From: Flavobacteriales bacterium
GTDB lineage: Bacteria > Bacteroidota > Bacteroidia > Flavobacteriales_E > Vicingaceae
Direction of reading: 5' to 3'
DNA length: 64,000 nt
NCBI GenBank assembly: GCA_013359255.1
Contig: JABWCF010000013.1
Coordinates: 1 to 64,000 of the forward strand
Shown here: piece after piece, positions 1 through 9,600 of the stretch
How positions within the stretch are numbered: the first letter of the stretch is position 1
Layout of the letters: each line of letters opens with the position of its first letter
Position numbers and translations under genes: made by a program
The notes under the pieces: model-generated
Seen by the model: the letters and a program-made list of their open reading frames with translations, nothing else
Database searches by the model: none
What the model was told of the DNA's origin: nothing

Positions 1-21
1 TCTGTTCCTATTTACTCCGAA

Positions 22-217
22 TTAAAAAGATTGCTTCGGCTCTTGCACACAAGCCTCGTCTATTGCCTCGCAATGACGGTAGGGCTTTTGACTTGTCATT
101 GCGAAGGAGGTACGACTGAAGCAAACCATACACCGTCATTGCAAGGTACGCAGCACCGAAGTAATCCTTTCATTCTTGCTTCGCATTAAAAAGATGGCTT
201 CGCTTCGCTCGCAATGA
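22..217. repeat. Cluster of four short palindromic intergenic repeats
   Basis: Four related segments built on GTCATTGCGA...GAAGCAATC lie in alternating orientation: about 22-78 (minus), 95-124 (plus), 134-170 (plus) and 188-217 (minus). The cores GCTTCG / CGAAGC and TCATTGCG / CGCAATGA recur. Copies facing each other could fold into long hairpins. This looks like the GTCATTGCGAGGA-type intergenic repeat seen in many Bacteroidota and other bacteria. Copies are diverged from each other. No open reading frame is supported from 1 to 253. The cluster lies just downstream of the minus-strand M28 peptidase gene and may act as its 3' transcript end. Confidence 0.7.
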
Positions 218-253
218 AAAAAAAAGCAATCAAAAAGTTAAATGCTTTTATTT

Positions 254-1714
254 TTATTCCACTGCCCATTTCCATTCTTTACCCAACAATAACTTTTCTT
301 TCAACTGATGTTTTATTAAAAAATTCTGAGTTTCATTTTCTGAGAAGTGTTTGGCTGGAATTGTATTTGTATTAGCTAATGCAAATAAAAACATGCTTAC
401 AAAACGCACATTATTTACCATATCGTTTTCGTTTACCAGTTCAAAATGATCGCAACTGGAATGATAACAATTATATACCTCTTTATTCATATTGCTATTG
501 GGAGCCAATACAGGAATTCCTTCCAACATAAAAGGCTGATGGTCGCTATGAAGACCGGCAGAACTACTGTTGTTTGAAGCAAATGTGGAATCTATCATTT
601 TAATTATATTACAAATGCTGTCCGTAAAACTCATCATTTCATCACGGCCATATAAATTAAAACCATTCGCATTGCCGGTCATGTCTAAATTCAGCATATA
701 CGTTATATTTGAAATACCACCCAGCTCTTTTGCCTTTTTTACCAAGGCCTTGGAGCCTAGCAGTCCTTCTTCTTCGCCCATAAACAATACAAATTTTATG
801 GTGCGTTTGGTGGTTAAGCGAAGAGCCGAGAAAGTACGGGCAATATCAATAATAGAAAAAGAACCAATACCATTATCTATGGCTCCTGTTGCTAAATCCC
901 AAGAATCGAGATGCCCGCCAATAATAATGACTTCGTTGCTTTTTTCGGCACCCGGCCAGGTGGCCACTACATTGCGGGCCATTATTTTATTACTGTAGTT
1001 ATTCATTTCTATGCGGGCCTGTAATTTTTCGCCTTTAACCATACGTTCTCTTAATTTGTTACCACTTTCGAGCGACATACAAACCGCAGGAATACCAATT
1101 AATTCGCCTGTTACGGAAGCTGTTCCGGTAAGTAACACTTCACCGGGAACTCCATTGATAAAAAGCACTCCGGCTGCTCCGTACTTTATAGCAAGTTCTG
1201 TTTTTTCAGAGCGGTGCAAATTCATAGAAGAGGAGTCGGAAAACAGCGTATTTATATTCATTAAAACAATTTTTCCTTTTATGTTTTCCGAATATCTACT
1301 AAAATCACTTTGCAAACCGCTGCCTAAATCAATTACCTGAGCTGTAGTGTCGGCCTTCACAGGAGTATGAGCCAGACTTACGGTTTTAATTTCATCTCCA
1401 TTAATGCTGGTTTTAACGCTTAACCTTAACCAACTGTTGGCTTCAAAAGGTAAATATTGTACTTCTGAAAATCCGTATTTTTTGAAAAGCGAGAAAACAA
1501 ATTCTTCGGCTTTATTTCCGTTTTCGGTACCTGTAAGCCTATGCCCTATGGTAGCAGTAGCTTGTTGTAGATTTTGATAAGCTTCCGAATGTTTTATTAC
1601 TTCTTCGTTTATGAGAGAAAAGGCATCTGAGCAGGGTAATTCTTGTTTTTCATCATTTTTATGGTTGCAAGAAAATATAAAAATAGAAATGGCAAGTGAA
1701 AGTAAAAGTCTCAT
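254..1714 (-). CDS. M28-family metallopeptidase, lipoprotein with PA domain
   Basis: A zinc-dependent aminopeptidase/carboxypeptidase of family M28, probably on the outer membrane or in the periplasm. The start at 1714 is chosen because the protein then opens with MRLLLSLAISIFIFSC, a lipoprotein signal with Cys16 as lipidation site; an upstream in-frame start would bury this signal. A PA (protease-associated) segment covers roughly residues 120-240. The M28 metal ligands are visible: His268 (GGHLDSW), Asp280 (GAIDNG), Glu314/Glu315 (GEEEGLLG), Asp344 (NLDMTG) and His418 (CYHSSCDH). Length, 486 residues, suits PA-M28 enzymes. Divergent from the C25-like gene. Substrate is unknown; a role in peptide scavenging is inference. 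Confidence 0.9.
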   Translation of the reverse strand: MRLLLSLAISIFIFSCNHKNDEKQELPCSDAFSLINEEVIKHSEAYQNLQQATATIGHRLTGTENGNKAEEFVFSLFKKYGFSEVQYLPFEANSWLRLSVKTSINGDEIKTVSLAHTPVKADTTAQVIDLGSGLQSDFSRYSENIKGKIVLMNINTLFSDSSSMNLHRSEKTELAIKYGAAGVLFINGVPGEVLLTGTASVTGELIGIPAVCMSLESGNKLRERMVKGEKLQARIEMNNYSNKIMARNVVATWPGAEKSNEVIIIGGHLDSWDLATGAIDNGIGSFSIIDIARTFSALRLTTKRTIKFVLFMGEEEGLLGSKALVKKAKELGGISNITYMLNLDMTGNANGFNLYGRDEMMSFTDSICNIIKMIDSTFASNNSSSAGLHSDHQPFMLEGIPVLAPNSNMNKEVYNCYHSSCDHFELVNENDMVNNVRFVSMFLFALANTNTIPAKHFSENETQNFLIKHQLKEKLLLGKEWKWAVE

Positions 1715-1826
1715 ATAAAATATTTTGTTGCGAAAGATAATCATTCCTTCAAGAATAGAAAAAAAACAGAATGGTGTAAATAGAATTATTTTGTATAATT
1801 TCATGGCTTGAAAAACAATACAAATT

Positions 1827-4019
1827 ATGAAAACAAAATCTTCCCTTCTTCTGCTCTTATTACTGAGCTACCTGCCATTTATTTTTTCGCAAACCCCCGG
1901 TTTAGATAAAAGTGTGCAAGTATCAGCCACCGTGCAAAACAACCCTGCAAAAATCACCTTAACATGGCCTACCATTCCAAGTGCTACTTCTTTTTCTGTT
2001 TTCAGAAAGCTAAAAGGAGCCACTTCTTGGGGAACTGCACTAGCTACAGGATTACCAGGCAATACTACACAATGGGAAGATAATACCACACAAGTTGGCG
2101 TACTATATGAATATCGCATTTCTAAAAGCGGAGGAACTGCCGCCAACGGTTACATTACTTCGGGTATAGATATTCCCGAAGTAGAATTTAGAGGCAAACT
2201 CCTTTTGGTTTACGACACCATAAGTATGGCTACCCTTACTAATGATATTAAACAATGGGAAAAAAATGCCATTGGCGATGGCTGGGAAGTTATTCGCATT
2301 CCGGTGAACCAAAACGATGCCGTTACAGCCGTAAAAGCGAAAATTGTTACAGAATACAATAAAGACCCACAAAATGTAAAAACCATTTTTGTTCTCGGAA
2401 GAGTTCCCATTCCCTATTCTGGCGATATTGCACCCGATGGGCACGTACCCGACCACCAGGGAGCTTGGCCTGCCGATGGATATTATGCCGATATGGATGG
2501 CATTTGGACAGACAATAGCGTGAATAACACGGGTGCTTCGCAAGTAAGAAATCAAAATATACCGGGCGATGGAAAATTTGACCAGGGGGGGGTTCCGGGT
2601 AATTTAGAATTGCAAATTGCCCGGGTTGACATGCGAAACTTATCCGGATTTGGAATTTCGGAAACCCAACTTCTAAAAAAATATCTTTCAAAAAACCACG
2701 CCTATCGTCACAAACTTTTTAGTCCGGTAAACCGGGCTTTAGTTGATGATAATTTCACAGGATATGCCGAAGGCTTCTCTGCCAGCGGATGGAGAAACTT
2801 CTCTCCTCTTTGTGGAAATGCAAATATTGTAACCACCGATTACCATACCACCATGAAAGCCGATAGCTATCTTTGGTCGTACGGATGTGGTGCCGGTTCG
2901 TATAACAGTTGCAGTGGTATTGGCAACTCTACCAATTTTGTGAACGACTCCCTTCTGAGTGTTTTTACCATGTTATTCGGAAGTTATTTTGGCGATTGGG
3001 ATAGCCCAACCAATAACTACTTGCGCATGGCATTAGGAAACGGTACCACCCTTACCAACTGCTGGGCAGGGAGACCCTACTGGTATTTTCAACACATGGC
3101 CATGGGCGAAAATATTGGCTATAGTGCTTTAGTTTCAATGAACAACAACGGATATTACGAAGCCAACAACAGCTTAAAAGGCGTACACATGGCTTTAATG
3201 GGCGACCCTACCTTGCGTGCTCAAATAGTTGCACCACCTACCAACTTTACCGCAACGTATAGCAATGGAAATGGCTTACTCACATGGACAGCATCACCCG
3301 ATCAGGTGTTAGGTTATAATGTTTACAAATACAACGATACTACAAAAACATTTACTAAAATAAATTTATACTTGATAACAGGAACGAGCTACACCGATTC
3401 CTGCTTGGTTTATCAGGGAATACAAACCTATATGCTCAGAGCATTAAAATACGAAACAACACCCAGTGGTACTTTCTATAATTTAAGTACTGGGGTTTTC
3501 GATACCTTGCTAAATCCCACAAACAAAAATGTAGTAGCCGATTTTACTTTTACTCCCAACCTATTTCAGGTTACCTTTACAAACACCTCTCAAAACGCAG
3601 CCTTCTATTTTTGGGATTTTGGCGATGGAAATACTTCTACACAACAACACCCTATTCATGCCTACAATACCGATAATTCCTACAATGTAATGTTAGTAGC
3701 AAATTACAATTGCGATGGAACTGATACGGTTTACAAAACAGTAACCATAGCCACCGGTATTATAAAAAACGAGTTAGAAATAAATGCCGAAATTTTTCCG
3801 AACCCAGCCAAAGATGCCATAAACATTCGTGTTAAAAACATTTCGTTACAATCAATTTCCCTGTTTAATGCCCAAGGAAAATTAGCAACTGAAATATATA
3901 CTAACCCAAGCAATAACCAATACACAATACCTGTTTCTTCGTTTGCAAAAGGTATTTACTTTATTAGGCTATTAGATGAAAACGGAAATGCTATGAATAA
4001 AAAAATTATCTTAGAATAA
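1827..4019 (+). CDS. Secreted C25 (gingipain)-like protein with PKD and T9SS type A sorting domain
   Basis: A 730-residue exported protein. It has a Sec signal peptide (MKTKSSLLLLLLLSYLPFIFS), a fibronectin-III-like domain (about 23-120), a C25-like region (about 125-470), a second Fn3-like segment (about 475-570), a PKD domain (about 575-640, with WDFGDGN) and a T9SS type A sorting domain (about 655-730, IFPNPAKD to KKIILE). By eye, the gingipain dyad is not kept: the TGHGS histidine position reads CGAGS (Ala356) and the GNCC cysteine position reads GSYF (Tyr387). It may therefore be non-proteolytic. A run of eight G lies in the coding sequence at 2585-2592. The stop overlaps the next start by one base. 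Confidence 0.85.
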   Translation: MKTKSSLLLLLLLSYLPFIFSQTPGLDKSVQVSATVQNNPAKITLTWPTIPSATSFSVFRKLKGATSWGTALATGLPGNTTQWEDNTTQVGVLYEYRISKSGGTAANGYITSGIDIPEVEFRGKLLLVYDTISMATLTNDIKQWEKNAIGDGWEVIRIPVNQNDAVTAVKAKIVTEYNKDPQNVKTIFVLGRVPIPYSGDIAPDGHVPDHQGAWPADGYYADMDGIWTDNSVNNTGASQVRNQNIPGDGKFDQGGVPGNLELQIARVDMRNLSGFGISETQLLKKYLSKNHAYRHKLFSPVNRALVDDNFTGYAEGFSASGWRNFSPLCGNANIVTTDYHTTMKADSYLWSYGCGAGSYNSCSGIGNSTNFVNDSLLSVFTMLFGSYFGDWDSPTNNYLRMALGNGTTLTNCWAGRPYWYFQHMAMGENIGYSALVSMNNNGYYEANNSLKGVHMALMGDPTLRAQIVAPPTNFTATYSNGNGLLTWTASPDQVLGYNVYKYNDTTKTFTKINLYLITGTSYTDSCLVYQGIQTYMLRALKYETTPSGTFYNLSTGVFDTLLNPTNKNVVADFTFTPNLFQVTFTNTSQNAAFYFWDFGDGNTSTQQHPIHAYNTDNSYNVMLVANYNCDGTDTVYKTVTIATGIIKNELEINAEIFPNPAKDAINIRVKNISLQSISLFNAQGKLATEIYTNPSNNQYTIPVSSFAKGIYFIRLLDENGNAMNKKIILE

Positions 4020-4243
4020 TGTCGGAAAAGATATTGGGCATATACAAACACTATAAAGGAAAAAAATACGAAGTAATTGGCATTGCATCACATTCGGAAA
4101 CACTAGAAGAATTTGTAGTATATAAACCTTTATACCCTACCGAACATAGTCTTTGGATTCGTCCAAAGACTATGTTTTTTGAAATGGTGGAAATAAATGG
4201 AAAAAAAATAAAACGCTTTCAGAAATTTGTTAATGAGCAATGA
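4019..4243 (+). CDS. DUF1653 domain protein
   Basis: A 74-residue cytoplasmic protein that is almost entirely one DUF1653 domain: YKHYKGKKYEVIG, then HSETLEEFVVYK, then LWIRPKTMFFE. The family is small, widespread and without an established biochemical function. The ATG overlaps the stop of the C25-like gene (TAATG), and its own stop overlaps the next start (ATGA), so it is translationally coupled to both. An unusual perfect hairpin followed by a T-run sits inside the coding sequence (4143-4180) and is listed separately. Confidence 0.85.
   Translation: MSEKILGIYKHYKGKKYEVIGIASHSETLEEFVVYKPLYPTEHSLWIRPKTMFFEMVEINGKKIKRFQKFVNEQ
4143..4180 (+). terminator. Perfect 15-bp hairpin with T-run inside the DUF1653 gene
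   Basis: Bases 4143-4157 pair perfectly with 4162-4176 around a TTCG tetraloop (4158-4161), and the T-run continues to 4180. This is the shape of an intrinsic terminator, but it lies within codons of the conserved LWIRP-MFFE motif. It could terminate or attenuate read-through from the C25-like gene into the DUF4159 gene, or stall ribosomes. The fold is seen in the sequence; activity is inference. Active translation across the site would be expected to hinder termination. Confidence 0.45.
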
Positions 4244-4908
4244 ATATGAAAGTATATTTTTTTTCGGTGGTATTTTTCGTATTTTCTTTTGCACAGTCGC
4301 AAAACACCACTTATCAAATTGCATTGCTTAAATACAGTGGAGGAGGCGACTGGTATGCTAATTTAGAAACTTCCTTGCCGAATCTAATTAAGTTCTGCAA
4401 CCAGCATTTAAACACCAACATTAATAAAGAACAGGCCATTGTTGAGGTAGGAAGCGAAGATCTTTTTAATTACCCTTTTGTACATTTAACAGGACACGGA
4501 AATGTTATTTTGAATGTATCGGAAACAGAAAATCTTAGAAAATATTTAGTATCCGGAGGTTTTTTGCACATTTCGGATAATTACGGATTAGATAAATTTA
4601 TTAGAAGGGAAATGAAGAAAGTATTTCCGGAGTTAGATTTTATTGAATTACCCTTTTCTCATCCTATCTATAATCAGAGGTATAAATTTGCAAAAGGATT
4701 ACCAAAAATTCACGAACATGATAACAAGCCTCCACAAGGATTTGGCATCATTTACGAGGGACGTTTGGTGATTTTTTATGATTATGAATGTGATTTAGGT
4801 GATGGTTGGGAATCAAAAGAAGTTCATAATAACAGCGAAGAAACTCGCTTAAAAGCACTACAAATGGGAGCAAATATAATACAATATGTATTCAGCGGAA
4901 ACGAATGA
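4240..4908 (+). CDS. DUF4159 domain protein, exported
   Basis: A 222-residue protein with an N-terminal signal peptide (MKVYFFSVVFFVFSFAQSQ) followed by a DUF4159 domain. Recognisable segments are LLKYSGGGDWYAN, FVHLTGHGN (about 80-87), the glycine-rich GGFLHISDNYG (about 106-116) and the C-terminal YECDLGDGWE. The domain resembles a flavodoxin/glutamine-amidotransferase-like fold and often accompanies MoxR/DUF58 gene clusters, but none of those is next to it here. The first ATG overlaps the previous stop (ATGA); a second ATG at 4246 is equally possible and leaves a cleaner signal peptide. The 3' end overlaps the next gene by 23 bases. Function unknown. Confidence 0.85.
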   Translation: MNMKVYFFSVVFFVFSFAQSQNTTYQIALLKYSGGGDWYANLETSLPNLIKFCNQHLNTNINKEQAIVEVGSEDLFNYPFVHLTGHGNVILNVSETENLRKYLVSGGFLHISDNYGLDKFIRREMKKVFPELDFIELPFSHPIYNQRYKFAKGLPKIHEHDNKPPQGFGIIYEGRLVIFYDYECDLGDGWESKEVHNNSEETRLKALQMGANIIQYVFSGNE

Positions 4909-6109
4909 TTTTTTGGAACTTACCTCCGAAATGCTCAAATTTATTAGCGAATATGCAAATAGTAATGCTTCTGATATTTCACTAAAACTTTCTAAAAAAA
5001 AAAATTGGCCCAAAGAGTTTATTATACAACAAATAATAGGAAAACAAAAAGGAAAAAAGAAATTTCCGCTTTGGGCTTCATGTACTGAAATTGTTTATCC
5101 TTCGTTACTTGCCATAGAACAAGCCTCTTCCGAAACCTCTGCAAAATACAAAGCAAGTTTAGTTTTCGGAAAAAAATTTCTAGACCTAAGTGGTGGAATG
5201 GGTGTTGATTGCTATTTTATGGCTGCACATTTTAACGAGGTATACTATAATGAACCTAGCACCGAACTCTATGAAATAACCATTAAAAATTTGCAACTTC
5301 TTTGGAATACAAAATCCGAATACAAACAAAAAAAAATCTATTTTTATAATCAGAGTGCTGAAATTTTTTTACAAACCAACAAACAAAAATTTGATTGCAT
5401 ATACATAGATCCCTCGCGAAGAAAAGAAAACAAGAAAACAGTAAGCCTTTCAGAATGCACTCCCAATGTACTATTATTGCTACCTGAGTTAATGGAACGC
5501 AGCAATAAAATCCTTATCAAAGCATCGTGCATGCTCGATATAAAAAAAGCAGTTGAAGAACTAAAGTTTGTACAAAAAGTACATGTAATAAGCGTAAACA
5601 ATGAGTGTAAAGAATTGCTTTTTGAATGCGGAAAAATATCTGTTAAAGATTATACAATAGAATGCATTAATATAACAGCAAAAGAAACACAGCGTTTTTG
5701 TTTTACCTTTAACGATGAAAAAAACTGCCCCCCTCTTTATTCGCTGCCGCAAACCTATTTGTACGACCCTCATTCTTCTGTTACTAAAGCTGGTGCTTTT
5801 AATATTATTTCACAACAATTCCATCTGAATAAAATTGCGGCAAACACCCATCTTTATACTTCGAATAAAATTGAGAAAAACTTTCCGGGAACTATTTATA
5901 AAGTATTAGCTACGGTTTCTCTAAACAAAAAGGAAATTTTACCTTACCTCAAACAACCTGAAACAATGTGGATGTTACGCCATTCTGCTTTTACAGAAAA
6001 AGAACTGATACAAAAAACAGGCATCAAAAACAGTTCTTCCTCTATTGTTTTATTCTCAACTAGAAATCTCGAAAACAAAATAATCATCATCATTTGTAAC
6101 ATTATTTAA
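4886..6109 (+). CDS. Class I SAM-dependent methyltransferase with THUMP-like C-terminal domain
   Basis: A 407-residue protein with a Rossmann methyltransferase core. The SAM-binding loop is FLDLSGGMGVD (about 100-110) and the putative catalytic motif is YIDPSRR (about 172-178), close to the DPPW/DPPR motifs of RNA guanine-N2 methyltransferases. The C-terminal part (about 285-400) matches the THUMP-like domain that accompanies this family in Bacteroidota. RNA modification is the likely role; the target is unknown. The ATG at 4886 lies inside the preceding gene; an in-frame ATG 16 codons later would remove most of the overlap and is a fair alternative start. Confidence 0.75.
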   Translation: MYSAETNDFLELTSEMLKFISEYANSNASDISLKLSKKKNWPKEFIIQQIIGKQKGKKKFPLWASCTEIVYPSLLAIEQASSETSAKYKASLVFGKKFLDLSGGMGVDCYFMAAHFNEVYYNEPSTELYEITIKNLQLLWNTKSEYKQKKIYFYNQSAEIFLQTNKQKFDCIYIDPSRRKENKKTVSLSECTPNVLLLLPELMERSNKILIKASCMLDIKKAVEELKFVQKVHVISVNNECKELLFECGKISVKDYTIECINITAKETQRFCFTFNDEKNCPPLYSLPQTYLYDPHSSVTKAGAFNIISQQFHLNKIAANTHLYTSNKIEKNFPGTIYKVLATVSLNKKEILPYLKQPETMWMLRHSAFTEKELIQKTGIKNSSSSIVLFSTRNLENKIIIIICNII

Positions 6110-6138
6110 CATCTTTTTACCAATATGTAGTAAACTAA

Positions 6139-6690
6139 ATGCGTTCACAAAAAAACAGGCAAATCCAAAAGCATTGTATTATGTGGACATATCTTTTTAT
6201 AGGAATTTCTATTTTACCTATGTGCAAACAAAATACATTACAGTTATACCATGTAGCGTTAACAAGCTCGGTTGATAGTATTGTAGTGTACAAAAGCAAA
6301 CGCGAGATGCACGTTTTTAACAACCATCATTTACTTAAAATATATAAAATTGCTCTGGGCAGCAATCCGGTGGGTAAAAAACAATTTCAGGGCGATATGA
6401 AAACTCCTGAAGGTAAATACTCCATTAACAGTAAAAATCCTCAAAGTGCCTATTGCCTAAATTTAGGAATTTCATACCCCAATGAGAGTGATAAGGCTTT
6501 TGCAAAAAAAAATGGAAAAAGTGCAGGTGGCGATATCAAGATACATGGGCTGCCAAATGGTTCCGGAGTATTAGGAAAAGCTCATTTACTAAGCGATTGG
6601 ACGCACGGTTGCATAGCAGTAACCAATGAAGAAATAAAAGAATTATATGAATTTGTTCCTATTGGCACATCCATACATCTATATCCTTAG
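6139..6690 (+). CDS. L,D-transpeptidase family (YkuD) protein
   Basis: A 183-residue protein with the YkuD fold, which forms or edits 3-3 peptidoglycan cross-links or attaches proteins to the wall. The catalytic signature is present: His136 in IHGLPNG, then SDWTHGCIAV with His156 and Cys158. The N-terminus has a hydrophobic stretch (MWTYLFIGISILPMC) that could be a signal peptide or anchor if translation starts at the second Met (6181). The gene converges with the ABC exporter gene, two bases apart at their ends. The mature domain spans about 45-183. A periplasmic location is inferred from the family. Confidence 0.8.
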   Translation: MRSQKNRQIQKHCIMWTYLFIGISILPMCKQNTLQLYHVALTSSVDSIVVYKSKREMHVFNNHHLLKIYKIALGSNPVGKKQFQGDMKTPEGKYSINSKNPQSAYCLNLGISYPNESDKAFAKKNGKSAGGDIKIHGLPNGSGVLGKAHLLSDWTHGCIAVTNEEIKELYEFVPIGTSIHLYP

Positions 6691-6692
6691 AA

Positions 6693-9600
6693 TTATTTTT
6701 TCTTTTTAAAATAAACTAAGGATACAGCCTTTTCGATTAAATCTAGCACGCGTTTAAATACATCAAAATACAAGGTAAAAGCAAGTAGCAGGCTCATGAG
6801 CCAAACCACTACAAGATTTACAGAATACGTACTGAAATATTTTCCAAACACTAATTTACGAGGGGCAAAGAAATGAGCGCGGAAATCATCGGGGTCTAAA
6901 TATACCGGATCTGCTCTTTGGTAAAGCTTCCCATCTTTTTCTAAAATTTTATTGAATTCACTTTTGTTTGTAACCAAATCGCTAAGTGCATCATTGGTGT
7001 ACTCATCTTTCATTTTAATAAATGCTTCTTTAGCAGCAGCATCTTTATTCATAGACATGATTAACTCATCTTTCTTATCGTTGGCACTGTTGTATTTTTT
7101 TATATAATGTTCGTTTACTTTTCTAAGATAGTGCGATACTGAATCTAGAATATCTTTGCGTTTACTAACTTCCGGATACGTGAGGTTTTGCAGATGAATA
7201 AAATGCACCTCCGGCATTTTATTCATTTCTTTTGAAATTTCGTGTTGCAGCAAGATCAGGTCTTGTTTTATAGATTCTGCTTTTGATTTATCTTCCAAAT
7301 TAGTGTAGCAGTTTCCTGTTTTTTCGCGTAGTTTACTTAGCCAAAAATTCTTTTTAAAATCTGCTTTTCTTAATTCTTTATCGTATGGATAAAAAATCTT
7401 TTCGAACTTATTATTTTTAAATTGGTTAACCGCAAGTGCTTCAAATGCCCAACGAGAAGTCATTATCTCTCCTGCAATTGGCACACTGTTCTGAAGAGTT
7501 ACCACCGGATTTAATTTATCAAATTTTACAATGACTCCGCTAAGTAATAATTGAGGGATAATTAAAAAGGGAATAAGTATATAAATAGTAACAGCTGAGT
7601 TAAATGTTGCCGAAATATTAAGTCCAAGCATATTGGCAAAGCAAGAGGTAGTAAATAGTACAAGCCAGTAATCTGCCCACATTCCTTTTAATCCGAGCAA
7701 ACTATTGCCTAATAAAATAAATGTAGCTGTTTGTATAGCCGAAAGCACAAACATTATCGATATCTTAGACACCAGATAACTTCCCTTGCTTAAATTAAGA
7801 AACTGCTCACGTTTGCGAATTTTCTTATCTCGAATTATTTCTTCGGCACTAACCGTTAATCCAATAAACAAGGCCACTATCACTGCCATAAAAATATAAG
7901 CCGGCATGTTTTCATTCTCTCTGAATATGTAGCCAATTTTATTTGAGGTGTCGGTATTGTAGTACCTCACTAAAAAAGCAAGAATAAACGCTAAAACAGG
8001 AGCCTCTAGCAAATTTATAAGCATATACTGCGTATTGGTAAGTTTTGAAAGCACATCGCGAGTAATAAAAACTTTAAACTGACTTACCAAATTGGGAACA
8101 TGAAAAGTGCTTTCCGGCTTTTTTTCCGGAGGAGTATGAAGTGTAATTTTCTTTTCTATGTGTTCTAAATAATCTTGGTTCCATTCTTTGGGCGAAACCT
8201 TTCTGTAGGGAGTTGGATTACCGTACTCATCAACCACCTTAGCCTCAATAATATTAAAAATTTGCTCCGGGTTTACGTTACCACATTCTATACATTCGCT
8301 TTCATCGCTATTAACGTGGTTGGCTCTTTTCTTAAAATAAATTACGGCATCAACAGGATTTCCGTTATAGATAGGGAATCCGCCTGTATCAAGAATAAGC
8401 AGTCTGTCGAACATTTTAAATATGTCTGACGAAGGCTGGTGGATTACCACAAACACTAATTTTCCTTTAAGGGCAAGCTCTTTTAGCAAGTCCATAATGT
8501 TTTCCGAATCGCGGGAGGATAAACCCGATGTAGGTTCATCTACAAAAAGAACTGAAGGTTCGCGAATTAATTCCAAGGCTATATTCAGTCGTTTACGCTG
8601 CCCACCGCTAATGGTTTTATCTAAAGGGCTGCCAACTTTTAAATCTTTTGCCTCGTAAAGACCAATACTAGTGAGCATATCGGCCACCAACTTTACAAGT
8701 TGGGATTCTGGCATTTTGGCAAAACACAATTTGGCATTGTAATATAAATTCTGGAAAACCGTTAGCTCTTCAATGAGTAAATCATCTTGAGATACGTAGC
8801 CAATTACTCCTTCTATTTGATCGGTTTGATGATGAATGTCTATTCCGTTTATGGTAACTTTTCCTGATGTAGGAATATAGTTTCCGTTGAGTAAGTTCAG
8901 AAGGGTTGATTTTCCTGCTCCGCTGGCACCCATAATACCAACCAGCCTGCCGGACTCTTCGGAAAAATTAAGCGGATATAAACCAATATTTCCACCCTTA
9001 AATACATATTGAAGTTCATCTACTCTAAATACAATTTTTTCTTTAGAAGAGTCGCTCAAAAAGGCACTTACAATATCGCTATAATAAATAGGCTGAACTT
9101 TTGAACTTCGAACCGATGATCCATTGGTAAGGATATAGGTTCTCTCGGGAGTTATATTAATGCCATTCAAATACAATTCTGCCGTTCCAAAATACCTCAA
9201 CACATACATGCTTACGCTCTTAATTCGTAATATTCTTATGTGTCCGGTAATACCCTCTGAATAGAGGTGTCGGGCATTGGTAAGTGTATTAAATTTTTGG
9301 TTATTTATGTATAAAAAATCAACATCGTCCTGTATTTCCGGAGCTGATTTAGATTTTATAAAATTTAGACTCTTTTCAAACTCTTCTGTTTCTATATTAA
9401 ATGTTTCGGCTACTGTAGAAACAAACTCCATCTCTTGCTCAGTAATTTTTTCTCCGGCAAAAATAAATTCGAGCAAACGAATCAGTACAACTACTTTTTG
9501 CTTTTGAGCAAGTTCTTCGTTAATTTGGGTGCATATTCTTAAAACTTTTACCGAATTTACAGAGGTTCTTTTTCTTTTCTTTTTATCATCAGACCCCTTT

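Noticed and set aside
22-217. Possible CRISPR array
   Set aside because: Copies are diverged, alternate in orientation and lack uniform spacers; no cas genes are near.
1011-1340. Antisense frame over the M28 peptidase gene
   Set aside because: The minus-strand gene has a full set of M28 ligands and a lipobox; the plus-strand frame has no recognisable features.
1827-4019. Annotation as an active gingipain-type protease
   Set aside because: The His and Cys positions appear substituted, so activity should not be assumed.
4130-4324. Minus-strand reading frame with HSLW and PKTMF similar to the DUF1653 protein
   Set aside because: It arises from the palindrome at 4143-4176, which reads almost alike on both strands; no start context or homology outside the palindrome.
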